From: Phototrophicales bacterium
GTDB taxonomy: Bacteria; Chloroflexota; Anaerolineae; Aggregatilineales; Phototrophicaceae
NCBI GenBank assembly: GCA_002794515.1
Contig: PGTJ01000141.1
Coordinates: forward strand, 1 to 6,587
DNA length: 6,587 bases
Reading direction: 5' to 3'
In this document: positions 1-6,137 of the stretch, in pieces
Layout of the letters: each line of letters begins with the position of its first letter
Position numbering within the stretch: the first letter of the stretch is position 1
Notes under the pieces: generated by a model
What the model saw: the letters and a program-made list of their open reading frames with translations, nothing else
What the model was told of the DNA's origin: nothing
Database searches by the model: none
Program-made: the position numbers and the translations under genes

Positions 1-813
1 GGCTTGGAGTAACTGGGCGGGCGCGGTGAATTCGCTACAATCACGTTGACCAAAACGGCGCTCGTTATAAAATCCACCGAGACAAAACGGAAATCCGAAA
101 TGCTCACCGATAGTCGATACACGATTGAGTTCATCGGGTGGCAAATCGTCCCCCATCGCATCGTTGCCATTATCGGTGAACCACAATTCCCCTGTTTCGG
201 GATGCCAATCGAAGCCTACCGTGTTGCGAATCCCTTGCGCCACCATCTCTGCGCCTGTGCCATCTAAATTCATCCGATAAATCGTGCCGTATGGGGGGCG
301 CATATTACAAATATCGCACGGCATACCGATAGGCGCATATAACATGCCATCGGGTCCGATACGCAGATATTTCCAGCCATGATGTGCATCGCGTGGGAAA
401 TCATCATAAACGACAACAGGGCGCGGTGGATTATTGAGCCGCGACTCGATGTCATCATAACGCAAAATACGGCTGATTTCTGCCACATACAAACTGCCGT
501 CATGAAATGCCACCCCGTTGGGGCTATTCAGGTCACGGGCAATGATATAGCGGGTTTCGGCAATATGATCACCATCGGCATCGACCAACGCATAGACCAC
601 CCCTGCCCCGCGTGTACCAACAAACACCGTGCCATTATCGCCGATGGTCATCGAGCGTGCGCCACGCACATCGGCATTGTAAAGGGCTATTGTGAAATTT
701 TCTGGCAATCGGATTTGCTTCAAATCAATTTGGGCGGTCGGTTCTGCTTGAACAATGGCTGTGACGAGGAATATCAGCATCAAGGGGAATAGCAATTTTA
801 ATCTATTATACAT
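1..813 (-). CDS. Exported PQQ-dependent sugar dehydrogenase, sorbosone dehydrogenase type (partial, C-terminus outside window)
   Basis: The first 271 residues are visible and the frame is open to the left edge. Residues 1-23 look like a Sec signal peptide: basic NRLK, a hydrophobic stretch, then VQA before E24 as a signal peptidase I site. The mature part matches the soluble glucose/sorbosone dehydrogenase beta-propeller family, whose members oxidise sugars or aldehydes with PQQ outside the cytoplasm. Family landmarks are SPNGVAF (97-103), HHGWKYLRIGPDG (144-156), GIRNTVGFDWHP (194-205), ELWFTDNG (209-216) and DDLPPDELN (222-230). By alignment from memory with soluble glucose dehydrogenase, H145 is the catalytic base position and R196 the PQQ-contacting arginine. 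Cysteines at 166, 169, 244 and 259 may form disulfides. The start at 813 is supported by GGAG seven bases upstream (821-824); the ATGs at 817 and 820 hit a stop almost at once. It lies 38 bases after the small lipoprotein gene. The true substrate is unknown. Confidence 0.9.
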   Translation of the reverse strand, partial: MYNRLKLLFPLMLIFLVTAIVQAEPTAQIDLKQIRLPENFTIALYNADVRGARSMTIGDNGTVFVGTRGAGVVYALVDADGDHIAETRYIIARDLNSPNGVAFHDGSLYVAEISRILRYDDIESRLNNPPRPVVVYDDFPRDAHHGWKYLRIGPDGMLYAPIGMPCDICNMRPPYGTIYRMNLDGTGAEMVAQGIRNTVGFDWHPETGELWFTDNGNDAMGDDLPPDELNRVSTIGEHFGFPFCLGGFYNERRFGQRDCSEFTAPAQLLQA

Positions 814-851
814 TCATCATCTCCGAATATTCAGGACACATCGTTTGATGT

Positions 852-1004
852 TTAATTGTATTCAGAGATGAAAGAGGGGGCAATAGATGGTTGATGGTAT
901 GAGACCTGTGGCAAGGTCACTTCTGCACTATTTGATGGCGAACATGCCACGCTCAAGATCATCATCATGACAACCAATGTGAGTAAAATAAATTTGCGAA
1001 ACAT
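852..1004 (-). CDS. Putative small lipoprotein, 50 residues, no recognised family
   Basis: A short open frame starts with MFRKFILL, continues as a hydrophobic stretch, and reaches a lipobox-like LSVAC with cysteine at residue 21. The mature part would be only 30 residues, polar and proline/serine containing, ending in SEYN. A GGGAGA ribosome binding site sits about seven bases before the ATG. The stop is TAA. The layout of basic n-region, hydrophobic h-region, small residues and cysteine fits signal peptidase II processing and anchoring on the outer face of the cytoplasmic membrane. It lies between the enoyl-CoA hydratase (72 bases upstream) and the PQQ dehydrogenase (38 bases downstream), so co-expression with the exported dehydrogenase is likely. 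No function can be assigned. It could instead be a lysis-type or entericidin-like peptide, or a spurious frame, but lipobox plus ribosome site argue for a real gene. Confidence 0.62.
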   Translation of the reverse strand: MFRKFILLTLVVMMMILSVACSPSNSAEVTLPQVSYHQPSIAPSFISEYN

Positions 1005-1010
1005 CAACTT

Positions 1011-1059
1011 TTCTCCCAAATGTGTATGAAGGATTCGCCTTTATGACGATTTGGGAGAA
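1011..1059 (-). promoter_or_regulatory. Intercistronic hairpin that covers the ribosome binding site of the small lipoprotein gene
   Basis: Two perfect 11-base inverted arms, TTCTCCCAAAT (1011-1021) and ATTTGGGAGAA (1049-1059), enclose 27 bases. Inside these is a second, imperfect 7-base stem (1026-1032 with 1038-1044) around a five-base loop. In the minus-strand transcript the downstream arm contains the GGGAGA that serves the ATG at 1004, so folding would hide the ribosome binding site. The structure begins 17 bases after the enoyl-CoA hydratase stop. No run of U follows it, so a simple intrinsic terminator is unlikely. It may uncouple translation of the lipoprotein from the upstream genes, or stabilise the upstream mRNA end. 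Function is inferred from position only. Confidence 0.5.
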
Positions 1060-1076
1060 GGTTTTGTTCCAAACAA

Positions 1077-1868
1077 TCACTTCCCCTTCCACAGGGGTTT
1101 TTCTTTGAGCAACATGGCTTGTGCGCCCGTGGCAAAATCTTCGGTGCGTATCAAAATGCTTTGCGCCCATGCTTCCATCTGTAAGCCACGTTCAACATCG
1201 GCGAGGTCGTTGATGACGCGCTTGGCATAACTCACGGCGAGGGGCGCACAATTGGCGAGTTCATCGGCTAAGGCGACCGCTTTAGCATGTAATTCATCTT
1301 GTGATACGACAGCATTCACAATACCCCATTTTTCGCCGTCTTCGGCGCTAAATGTACGCCCTGTGAGGATGAGTTCTTTCGCTCGCCCAATCCCCACCAA
1401 GCGCGTCAGACGGGTTGTGCCACCCACATCAGGGATCAAGCCCAAACGAGTTTCTGGCAACCCCATTTGTGTGCCTGTGGATGCAAGGCGAAAATCGCAC
1501 GCCAACGCCAATTCAAATGCCATCCCCAAACAATATTGGTGCATGAGGATGATGGTCGGATGCCGACTGCGCTCGAATTTGCCCAAGATGCGTTGATACG
1601 TGGCGGTCAACGGAAAAAGATGGTCGCGCCAGCCCTCACCATAAATATTGACCATATCATTGAATCCCATCAGGTCAACGCCCGCAGAAAATCCTTTGCC
1701 TTCACCACGCACGATGACCGCCCGAACATCCACTAAATTTTCGGCGTGGTCTATGGCGGCTTCGAGCTGGTTCATCAGCTCCCAATTCATGGCATTCCGT
1801 TTATCGGGGCGGTTGAGCGTGATTTCAAAAATATGATGTTGTTGCTGTGTGGTCACAAATTCAGACAT
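1077..1868 (-). CDS. Enoyl-CoA hydratase/isomerase (crotonase) family protein
   Basis: This is a full-length 263-residue crotonase-fold protein. Such enzymes hydrate or isomerise acyl-CoA thioesters in the cytoplasm, typically in beta-oxidation or branched-chain degradation. Visible landmarks are LNRPDKRNAMN (18-28), the first oxyanion-hole segment KGFSAGVDL (58-66), the CoA/active-site helix LGMAFELALACDFRLAS (114-130) and MGLPETRLGLIPDVGGTTRL (135-154). E119 and E139 occupy the two catalytic glutamate positions of rat enoyl-CoA hydratase (E144, E164) with the same 20-residue spacing, so hydratase activity is plausible. The usual glycine-rich GGG before the first glutamate is GMA here, and the turn before it reads HQYC. 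The start at 1868 has AAGGA nine bases upstream (1878-1882). The gene begins 22 bases after the J-domain gene, which suggests one transcript. The exact substrate cannot be read from the sequence. Confidence 0.93.
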   Translation of the reverse strand: MSEFVTTQQQHHIFEITLNRPDKRNAMNWELMNQLEAAIDHAENLVDVRAVIVRGEGKGFSAGVDLMGFNDMVNIYGEGWRDHLFPLTATYQRILGKFERSRHPTIILMHQYCLGMAFELALACDFRLASTGTQMGLPETRLGLIPDVGGTTRLTRLVGIGRAKELILTGRTFSAEDGEKWGIVNAVVSQDELHAKAVALADELANCAPLAVSYAKRVINDLADVERGLQMEAWAQSILIRTEDFATGAQAMLLKEKPLWKGK

Positions 1869-1890
1869 AAAAATTTTTCCTTTTTATTTT

Positions 1891-2652
1891 TCATAATCCA
1901 TTGCGATTTTCTGCTTCGTCTATGGCTTTGATAATCATGGCATAGGCGATATTCAGCTCTTGCATGCGTTGGTGGGCTTGGGAGTCGGTGTTCAAATCGG
2001 GATGATATTGACGCGCCAAGAGGCGATATGCCCGCTTGACCGTCTCGCGGTCTGCGCCAATCGGCACACCCAACAATATAAAATACGCATCTAAAGGGCT
2101 AGAAGGACGGGTGATTTTTTCTGCGCGTTGTCGATGATAACTCTCTGGATCGCCATCGAATGTCGCCACACGCCATGCGCCGTTCAGACCATCCACCGTT
2201 GTATGTACCACATGACAACGCAATGCGCCCACATCAATATTATCACCATAACGGGCGACATGATAATCCTGATACGGTTGCATATCAAAATATACAGGGA
2301 AGATAAACAGTTGTTGCATATAAATTTTATAAGCATAAATGCGCCCGTCATACACATCACGCAAAGCATGATGCCAATCTTGCAAGATAGTTTTTGTGCC
2401 AGGATCGGGCAGGAGCATATCACACCACAAAATGAACAGGGTATAATGTCCATTTTGGGTGTTATCACGCAAAATATGTTTGACTTCATAAGCGGGGATC
2501 GAACTATCGATGAGGTGAATCATCAGCGACTCGCCTGTGATGAGGCTCACATGAATGATGTCACGTCCATCGTGCAAAATTTCATCGACAGCGCCCGCAA
2601 TGCTCAATTCATTGACCAAATGCGCCCCAACATAATAGGTAAATGTCCGCAT
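1891..2652 (-). CDS. Protein with C-terminal J domain (DnaJ-like) and an unrecognised N-terminal region
   Basis: The 253-residue product has a J domain near its C-terminus, about residues 187-242: LDAYFILLGVPIGADRETVK starts helix I, followed by RAYRLLARQYHPDLN with the diagnostic HPD at 217-219, and a final helix LNIAYAMIIKAI. J domains stimulate the ATPase of DnaK/Hsp70, so this is probably a specialised co-chaperone. It lacks the Gly/Phe-rich linker, the cysteine-repeat zinc region and the C-terminal domains of true DnaJ, so it is not the housekeeping DnaJ. Residues 1-180 match no family I recognise. They are rich in aromatic residues and His, with strand-like blocks such as YTLFILWCDMLL (70-81), and show no signal peptide or obvious membrane segment. 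The ribosome site is weak (TAGG about seven bases before the ATG). It is the first gene of the leftward run, so it may be the least translated member. Confidence 0.85.
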   Translation of the reverse strand: MRTFTYYVGAHLVNELSIAGAVDEILHDGRDIIHVSLITGESLMIHLIDSSIPAYEVKHILRDNTQNGHYTLFILWCDMLLPDPGTKTILQDWHHALRDVYDGRIYAYKIYMQQLFIFPVYFDMQPYQDYHVARYGDNIDVGALRCHVVHTTVDGLNGAWRVATFDGDPESYHRQRAEKITRPSSPLDAYFILLGVPIGADRETVKRAYRLLARQYHPDLNTDSQAHQRMQELNIAYAMIIKAIDEAENRNGL

Positions 2653-2727
2653 AAGTGCCTATTCTTTCGTGATAAAACCATTTTTATTTTAACTGAAATT
2701 GCTAAAAAACCCCATAAGCCATTGATG

Positions 2728-2756
2728 AACATATCCTCATTTTGAATTACCTGCAA
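2728..2756 (-). promoter_or_regulatory. Possible sigma-70 promoter for the leftward operon
   Basis: On the minus strand TTGCAG (2756-2751) and TATGTT (2733-2728) are 17 bases apart. This would give a leader of roughly 70 bases before the J-domain gene. It partly overlaps the proposed rightward promoter, as is common between divergent genes. This is a consensus match by eye in an AT-rich stretch, and other hexamer pairs are possible. Confidence 0.28.
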
Positions 2757-2769
2757 CATTCGTTATCAT
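2742..2769 (+). promoter_or_regulatory. Possible sigma-70 promoter for the rightward lipoprotein/membrane protein pair
   Basis: TTGAAT (2742-2747) and TATCAT (2764-2769) are separated by 16 bases. Transcription would start near 2776 and leave a leader of about 35 bases before the ATG at 2812. The site overlaps the -35 of the proposed leftward promoter, so the two directions could compete or share a regulator. It was judged by eye only. Confidence 0.33.
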
Positions 2770-2799
2770 AGAGGTAGGTCTGATTGTCATTTCATCAAA

Positions 2800-2804
2800 A
2801 AGGA
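2800..2804 (+). promoter_or_regulatory. Ribosome binding site that fixes the lipoprotein start at 2812
   Basis: AAGGA ends seven bases before the ATG at 2812, an ideal distance. An in-frame GTG at 2806 is only one base away from the same site, too close to be used. The shorter start also leaves a cleaner signal peptide (MSQKRG). Confidence 0.75.
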
Positions 2805-2811
2805 TGTGTGC

Positions 2812-4326
2812 ATGTCACAAAAACGCGGTTTGTTGATTATTTTCATCATGCTGATGAGCATGATCATTTCTGCTTGTGGCGGTGGTGAAACCGCAGGCAA
2901 TGGCGGACCCATCTTAACATGGATAACCAACGGCATATCGATGACCAATATCTCTACACCAGAACGGGGTATCCTCGCCACTATGAATGATAAAGGCGAG
3001 ACAGGCGAAATTTTCGCTATCCCCAACAATACCACCCGTGTTATCGCTTGTGGCGAACAAGCCGCCTCGCCCAATCGGCGCTTTTTTGCTTTTTATATTG
3101 GTGGAATCACGGGGAAATTATATGTGATGGATGGTGGTGCGCCACCCAAAGAATATGATACCACCGCTCCATTGACCTGTTTGGGCATGGGGACATTGCA
3201 ATATTCGCCCGATAGCAATCGTATTGGTTATATCACCTTTGCGGGCAATGCGGTCGATCGAAAAATGCCGACAGGGACATACATCCAACGCGAGACGGGC
3301 AATGGCAATGAGCAATTCCGTTATGATAATGTGGCGGCATTTGATTTGAATAACAACACAACGGCATTGGTGGCAATAATCGCCGATAACAATGGTCAAT
3401 TCAGAGAAGCGATCGTATCACGCCGTGCGAGTGGAAACACGCCAGAAGAAATCACCCTCATCTTTGCCGATGATGGCTGTCAATTCCGCAGTGCCAGAGT
3501 AACGTTTGCGGGTGATAATCGCCTGGCATTATTGATGGGGCAGGAATGTCGGAACAACAGCACATGGAAATTTTATACAGTGGATATTTCTAACAAAATC
3601 GCCGCCGTTGCCTTATCTGGCACAACAGGTGGACAGTTTTTTAGCGATTCGGCACAAGCAGTCTTGATTGCCTCATCGAATGGCGAAAATATCGTCTTCA
3701 CGGTGCAGGATGGGGTCGCCATTGAATCGACCAATTTATATGTGGTCAACATGAACAATATTCAACAATCTGACCCACTTGTGCGCTATGCAATTATGCC
3801 CCGCCAACCCATCAACCGTCCATACGATTTCACCAATGCCGCAACACCGGTCATTTCGTCAGATGGCAGATGGCTGGGTGTGGTGAGCCGAACACCAAAC
3901 AATAGTTATAGTGTGCATGTCATAGACCTTAATTCACCTAATAGCAATCCCATCAATATCAGTGGCGGTATTCAAGGCGATGTGATTAGCGCCATGCAGT
4001 TTTCGCCCAACAATCAACGTTTGTTTTATATCGCAGGCGGGCATAGTGGCAACAACAATTCGCTATTTTATATCGACCTCAACAACGCATTAGAAACACG
4101 AGTCATTCGTGGGCGATATACGGGGAATATCGTCATCTCGCCTGATGGTAATTCGATAGCACTTCTCGATTGGCAAGTGGTAGATGCACCGCGCCAGCCG
4201 AATATCTTACATCTGAGCCTAATTAATGTGGGAAATGGACAATCAACACAATTGTATAGTGGTGGCACATTTGCCGATAATGTCGTATCAGGCAGTCGTT
4301 TTGCCTATCCGTTATGGTGGCGTTGA
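2812..4326 (+). CDS. Lipoprotein with TolB/PD40-like beta-propeller repeats
   Basis: The 504-residue product begins with a lipoprotein signal: MSQKRG, a hydrophobic stretch (7-19) and the lipobox ISAC with cysteine at 22, followed by a GGGE linker. It is therefore probably anchored on the outside of the cytoplasmic membrane. The body has blade-like repeats of the PD40/WD40-like type: SPNRRFFAFY (86-95), YSPDSNRIGYI (131-141), ISSDGRWLGVV (348-358), FSPNNQRLFYI (397-407) and ISPDGNSIALL (442-452), each followed by strands such as VHVIDLN or LFYIDLN. Such propellers usually bind partners and are seldom catalytic. The protein is unusually rich in Asn and Gly, and has four cysteines (80, 123, 223, 246) that could pair outside the cell. 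It ends in AYPLWWR, matching the end of the next gene product. That gene follows after 23 bases, so the two are likely co-transcribed. The specific role is unknown. Confidence 0.85.
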   Translation: MSQKRGLLIIFIMLMSMIISACGGGETAGNGGPILTWITNGISMTNISTPERGILATMNDKGETGEIFAIPNNTTRVIACGEQAASPNRRFFAFYIGGITGKLYVMDGGAPPKEYDTTAPLTCLGMGTLQYSPDSNRIGYITFAGNAVDRKMPTGTYIQRETGNGNEQFRYDNVAAFDLNNNTTALVAIIADNNGQFREAIVSRRASGNTPEEITLIFADDGCQFRSARVTFAGDNRLALLMGQECRNNSTWKFYTVDISNKIAAVALSGTTGGQFFSDSAQAVLIASSNGENIVFTVQDGVAIESTNLYVVNMNNIQQSDPLVRYAIMPRQPINRPYDFTNAATPVISSDGRWLGVVSRTPNNSYSVHVIDLNSPNSNPINISGGIQGDVISAMQFSPNNQRLFYIAGGHSGNNNSLFYIDLNNALETRVIRGRYTGNIVISPDGNSIALLDWQVVDAPRQPNILHLSLINVGNGQSTQLYSGGTFADNVVSGSRFAYPLWWR

Positions 4327-4349
4327 ATTGTATTCAGAAAGGATAAACC

Positions 4350-4691
4350 ATGTCTACAAAGACGTATTTATTCATCGGGTTGGTCATGGCGGGGTTGGTC
4401 TTTTTGATCGGCTTGGTATTCGGCAATGATATTGCCGCCTGGGCGAGCCAACAAAAGGTCGAAGCGGCAATACGCGGTCAGAGTGTGTTTGAATTGGGCG
4501 TATTCGAGCCGATTCGCTTCGCATTTCATAACGACACCAAACTCATTGCCTCGATTTTGACCATCTTCTTTTGGCCCCTTGTGTTTTTATTATTTTTTGG
4601 AATGCTACTCGGTTTGGTCATCATGTCGGGGATAGATACCAATAACCGCCTGAACATCATCAATACGCTATTCCCACTCTGGTGGCGATAA
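4350..4691 (+). CDS. Small two-segment membrane protein, unknown function
   Basis: The 113-residue product has two clear hydrophobic segments: residues 5-25 (YLFIGLVMAGLVFLIGLVFG core) and residues 65-92 (rich in Leu, Phe and Ile, with a WP kink at 75-76). Between them is an amphipathic, charged loop of about 40 residues (26-64). A 21-residue tail ends in LFPLWWR. I recognise no family. The tails carry slightly more positive charge than the loop, which weakly favours both ends in the cytoplasm and the loop outside, but the balance is close. AAAGGA lies about six bases before the ATG. The gene follows the propeller lipoprotein by 23 bases and shares its last five residues, so the two products may act together at the membrane, for example as partner and anchor. 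That partnership is inference. Confidence 0.8.
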   Translation: MSTKTYLFIGLVMAGLVFLIGLVFGNDIAAWASQQKVEAAIRGQSVFELGVFEPIRFAFHNDTKLIASILTIFFWPLVFLLFFGMLLGLVIMSGIDTNNRLNIINTLFPLWWR

Positions 4692-4703
4692 CCAACAACC
4701 GTT

Positions 4704-4742
4704 ATGGGGACGATAGACGCACATGACGCTTATCGTCCCTAT
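4704..4742. terminator. Probable bidirectional terminator between convergent operons
   Basis: A stem of up to 12 pairs forms between 4704-4715 and 4731-4742. Its core is GGGACGATA with TATCGTCCC, nine perfect pairs extended outward by one G-U and two A-U pairs, around a 15-base loop. It starts 12 bases after the stop of the membrane protein gene and 3 bases after the stop of the opposing dipeptidase gene. A moderately T-rich stretch (4743-4755) follows on the plus strand. The minus-strand side is less T-rich, so termination may be stronger rightward. Confidence 0.75.
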
Positions 4743-4745
4743 CAT

Positions 4746-6122
4746 TTATTTCATCATGCTAAAAAGTTGATGAAAATGAATGGCAGTGGCGATTCCTTTA
4801 TGGAACATATCTAAGACCATGTATTCATTGGTGCTGTGCGCCCCACAGCCTTTATACCCAAACGGCATGAGGATAATCGGCGCATCCAGATGTTGCTGGA
4901 AAGCGGCGATGACAGGGATGCTCCCGCCATCACGATTGAGCAACGGCTTCACCCCCCACCCTTTTTCATAAGCACGGATGAGGGCTTGAATGGGGGGTGT
5001 GGTGGGGTCAATCACCACGCCGGGCGCGCCCGATTCTAAAAAGCGCACTTCCCCCCTGACGGTTGGTGGCACTAAGCTGAGGAGATGCGCCTTTACCGCC
5101 TGTCCGATGGCTATTGGGTCTTGGTCTGGGACGAGCCGACAGCTAATCTTCGCCCATGCTTTATGTGGCAATACTGTCTTAAAGCCTTCACCCCAAAAAC
5201 CACCCGCAATACCATTAATTTCTAATGTCGGGCGCGCCCCGATGCGTTCGTGCAAGGCAAAATCGGGTTCACCCCAAGGCATCGGCGCGTTGGCAACGGC
5301 GCGCCATTCGCGTTCAATCCAATCGGCGACTGGCGACCACAACGTCCGTTCTTCGGGTGTGATTGGGCGTACCGCATCATAAAAATGGGGGATTGTCACC
5401 CGTCCATCAGGGGTATGCAACTGGGCTAAAATTTCAGTCATGGCTTGAATGGGATTATGCACCGTCCCACCATAATGCCCGCTATGTAAATCGCGCTGTG
5501 GGGATGTAATCACAAAATCCATCGTGATAATGCCACGCAACCCATATACCAATGTCGGTTGATGTTGATCGGGCATACTGCCATCAGATAAAATGCACAC
5601 ATCGGCACGGAGTTTTTGTGGATTTTGGCGCACAAATTCAAAAATATGCGATGAATCGGTCTCTTCTTCGCCCTCAAATAACAATTTGATGTTCACAGGA
5701 CATTGCCCTGTGGCGAGCATGGCTTCAATGGCGCTCAGATGTGCCACCACATGACTTTTGCTATCCACCGCCCCACGCGCATATACCTTGCCATCTCGAA
5801 CAGTCGGGGTAAATGGCGGGGTATCCCATCCATCCTCAAGTGTGGCGGGTTGCACATCATAATGACAATACAGTAAGATGGTCGGGGCGGTATCGCCCGC
5901 GCCAAGCCATTCGGCATAAATCAGGGGTTGCGACCCCGCACGCCGATGAATTTCGGGATGTAATCCAATGCGATTCATATGGGCGATGAGCCATTGAGCG
6001 GCGCGTTCCACATCATTGGCATGTTCGCTCAGGGTGCTGATGCTAGGTATGGCTAAAAGTTCAAATAACGCTTGTTCAAATTGACGGGCATGTGCTTGTG
6101 CATAATCGTGCGCTGTGGTCAT
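4746..6122 (-). CDS. M20-family metallopeptidase (dipeptidase)
   Basis: The 458-residue protein has the length of M20 dipeptidases of the carnosinase/CPG2 group, cytoplasmic di-zinc enzymes that cleave dipeptides. Metal and catalytic positions are present: H87 in LLYCHYDVQP, D120 in ARGAVDSKS as bridging ligand (33 residues after the His, as in carnosinase-2), E153 as catalytic base with E154 as ligand in LLFEGEEETDSS, D180 in ILSDGS, and H429 in GAHSTNEY. The lid/dimerisation domain lies about residues 195-350, with LHSGHYGG (212-219). One deviation is DSKS where most relatives have DDKG or DNKG: the bridging Asp is kept but the two flanking residues change. There is no signal peptide. AAAAGGA (6132-6138) precedes the ATG by nine bases and overlaps the upstream stop codon. 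The gene follows the CIA30-family gene by 15 bases, so the two are almost certainly co-transcribed. Substrate preference cannot be predicted. Confidence 0.94.
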   Translation of the reverse strand: MTTAHDYAQAHARQFEQALFELLAIPSISTLSEHANDVERAAQWLIAHMNRIGLHPEIHRRAGSQPLIYAEWLGAGDTAPTILLYCHYDVQPATLEDGWDTPPFTPTVRDGKVYARGAVDSKSHVVAHLSAIEAMLATGQCPVNIKLLFEGEEETDSSHIFEFVRQNPQKLRADVCILSDGSMPDQHQPTLVYGLRGIITMDFVITSPQRDLHSGHYGGTVHNPIQAMTEILAQLHTPDGRVTIPHFYDAVRPITPEERTLWSPVADWIEREWRAVANAPMPWGEPDFALHERIGARPTLEINGIAGGFWGEGFKTVLPHKAWAKISCRLVPDQDPIAIGQAVKAHLLSLVPPTVRGEVRFLESGAPGVVIDPTTPPIQALIRAYEKGWGVKPLLNRDGGSIPVIAAFQQHLDAPIILMPFGYKGCGAHSTNEYMVLDMFHKGIATAIHFHQLFSMMK

Positions 6123-6137
6123 GTATAAAAATCCTTT

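Noticed and set aside
379..792. A 137-residue open frame on the plus strand.
   Set aside because: It lies entirely opposite the PQQ dehydrogenase, which has a signal peptide and conserved family motifs. The plus frame has no recognisable protein features.
1077..1094. The enoyl-CoA hydratase ends in PLWKGK, which resembles the PLWWR tags.
   Set aside because: Many crotonase-family proteins end in a similar basic K.P.F/W.G[KR] pattern, so this is ordinary for the family and not the same motif.
928..1170. An 80-residue minus-strand frame bridging the hydratase end and the small lipoprotein.
   Set aside because: It overlaps both genes in another frame and reads through the inverted repeat. It has no ribosome site or protein features of note.
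2128..2745. A 205-residue open frame on the plus strand.
   Set aside because: It is antisense to the J-domain gene, whose HPD motif is clear, and would run into the divergent promoter region. Its long length reflects the codon bias of the real gene.
854..4338. The 13-base string AATTGTATTCAGA occurs at 854-866 and again at 4326-4338.
   Set aside because: One pair of this length is roughly what chance gives in a window of this size. One copy is inside the 3' end of the small lipoprotein gene and the other in a gene spacer, with no shared context.
4990..5382. A 130-residue plus-strand frame.
   Set aside because: It is antisense to the M20 peptidase, whose metal ligands and length fit the family well.
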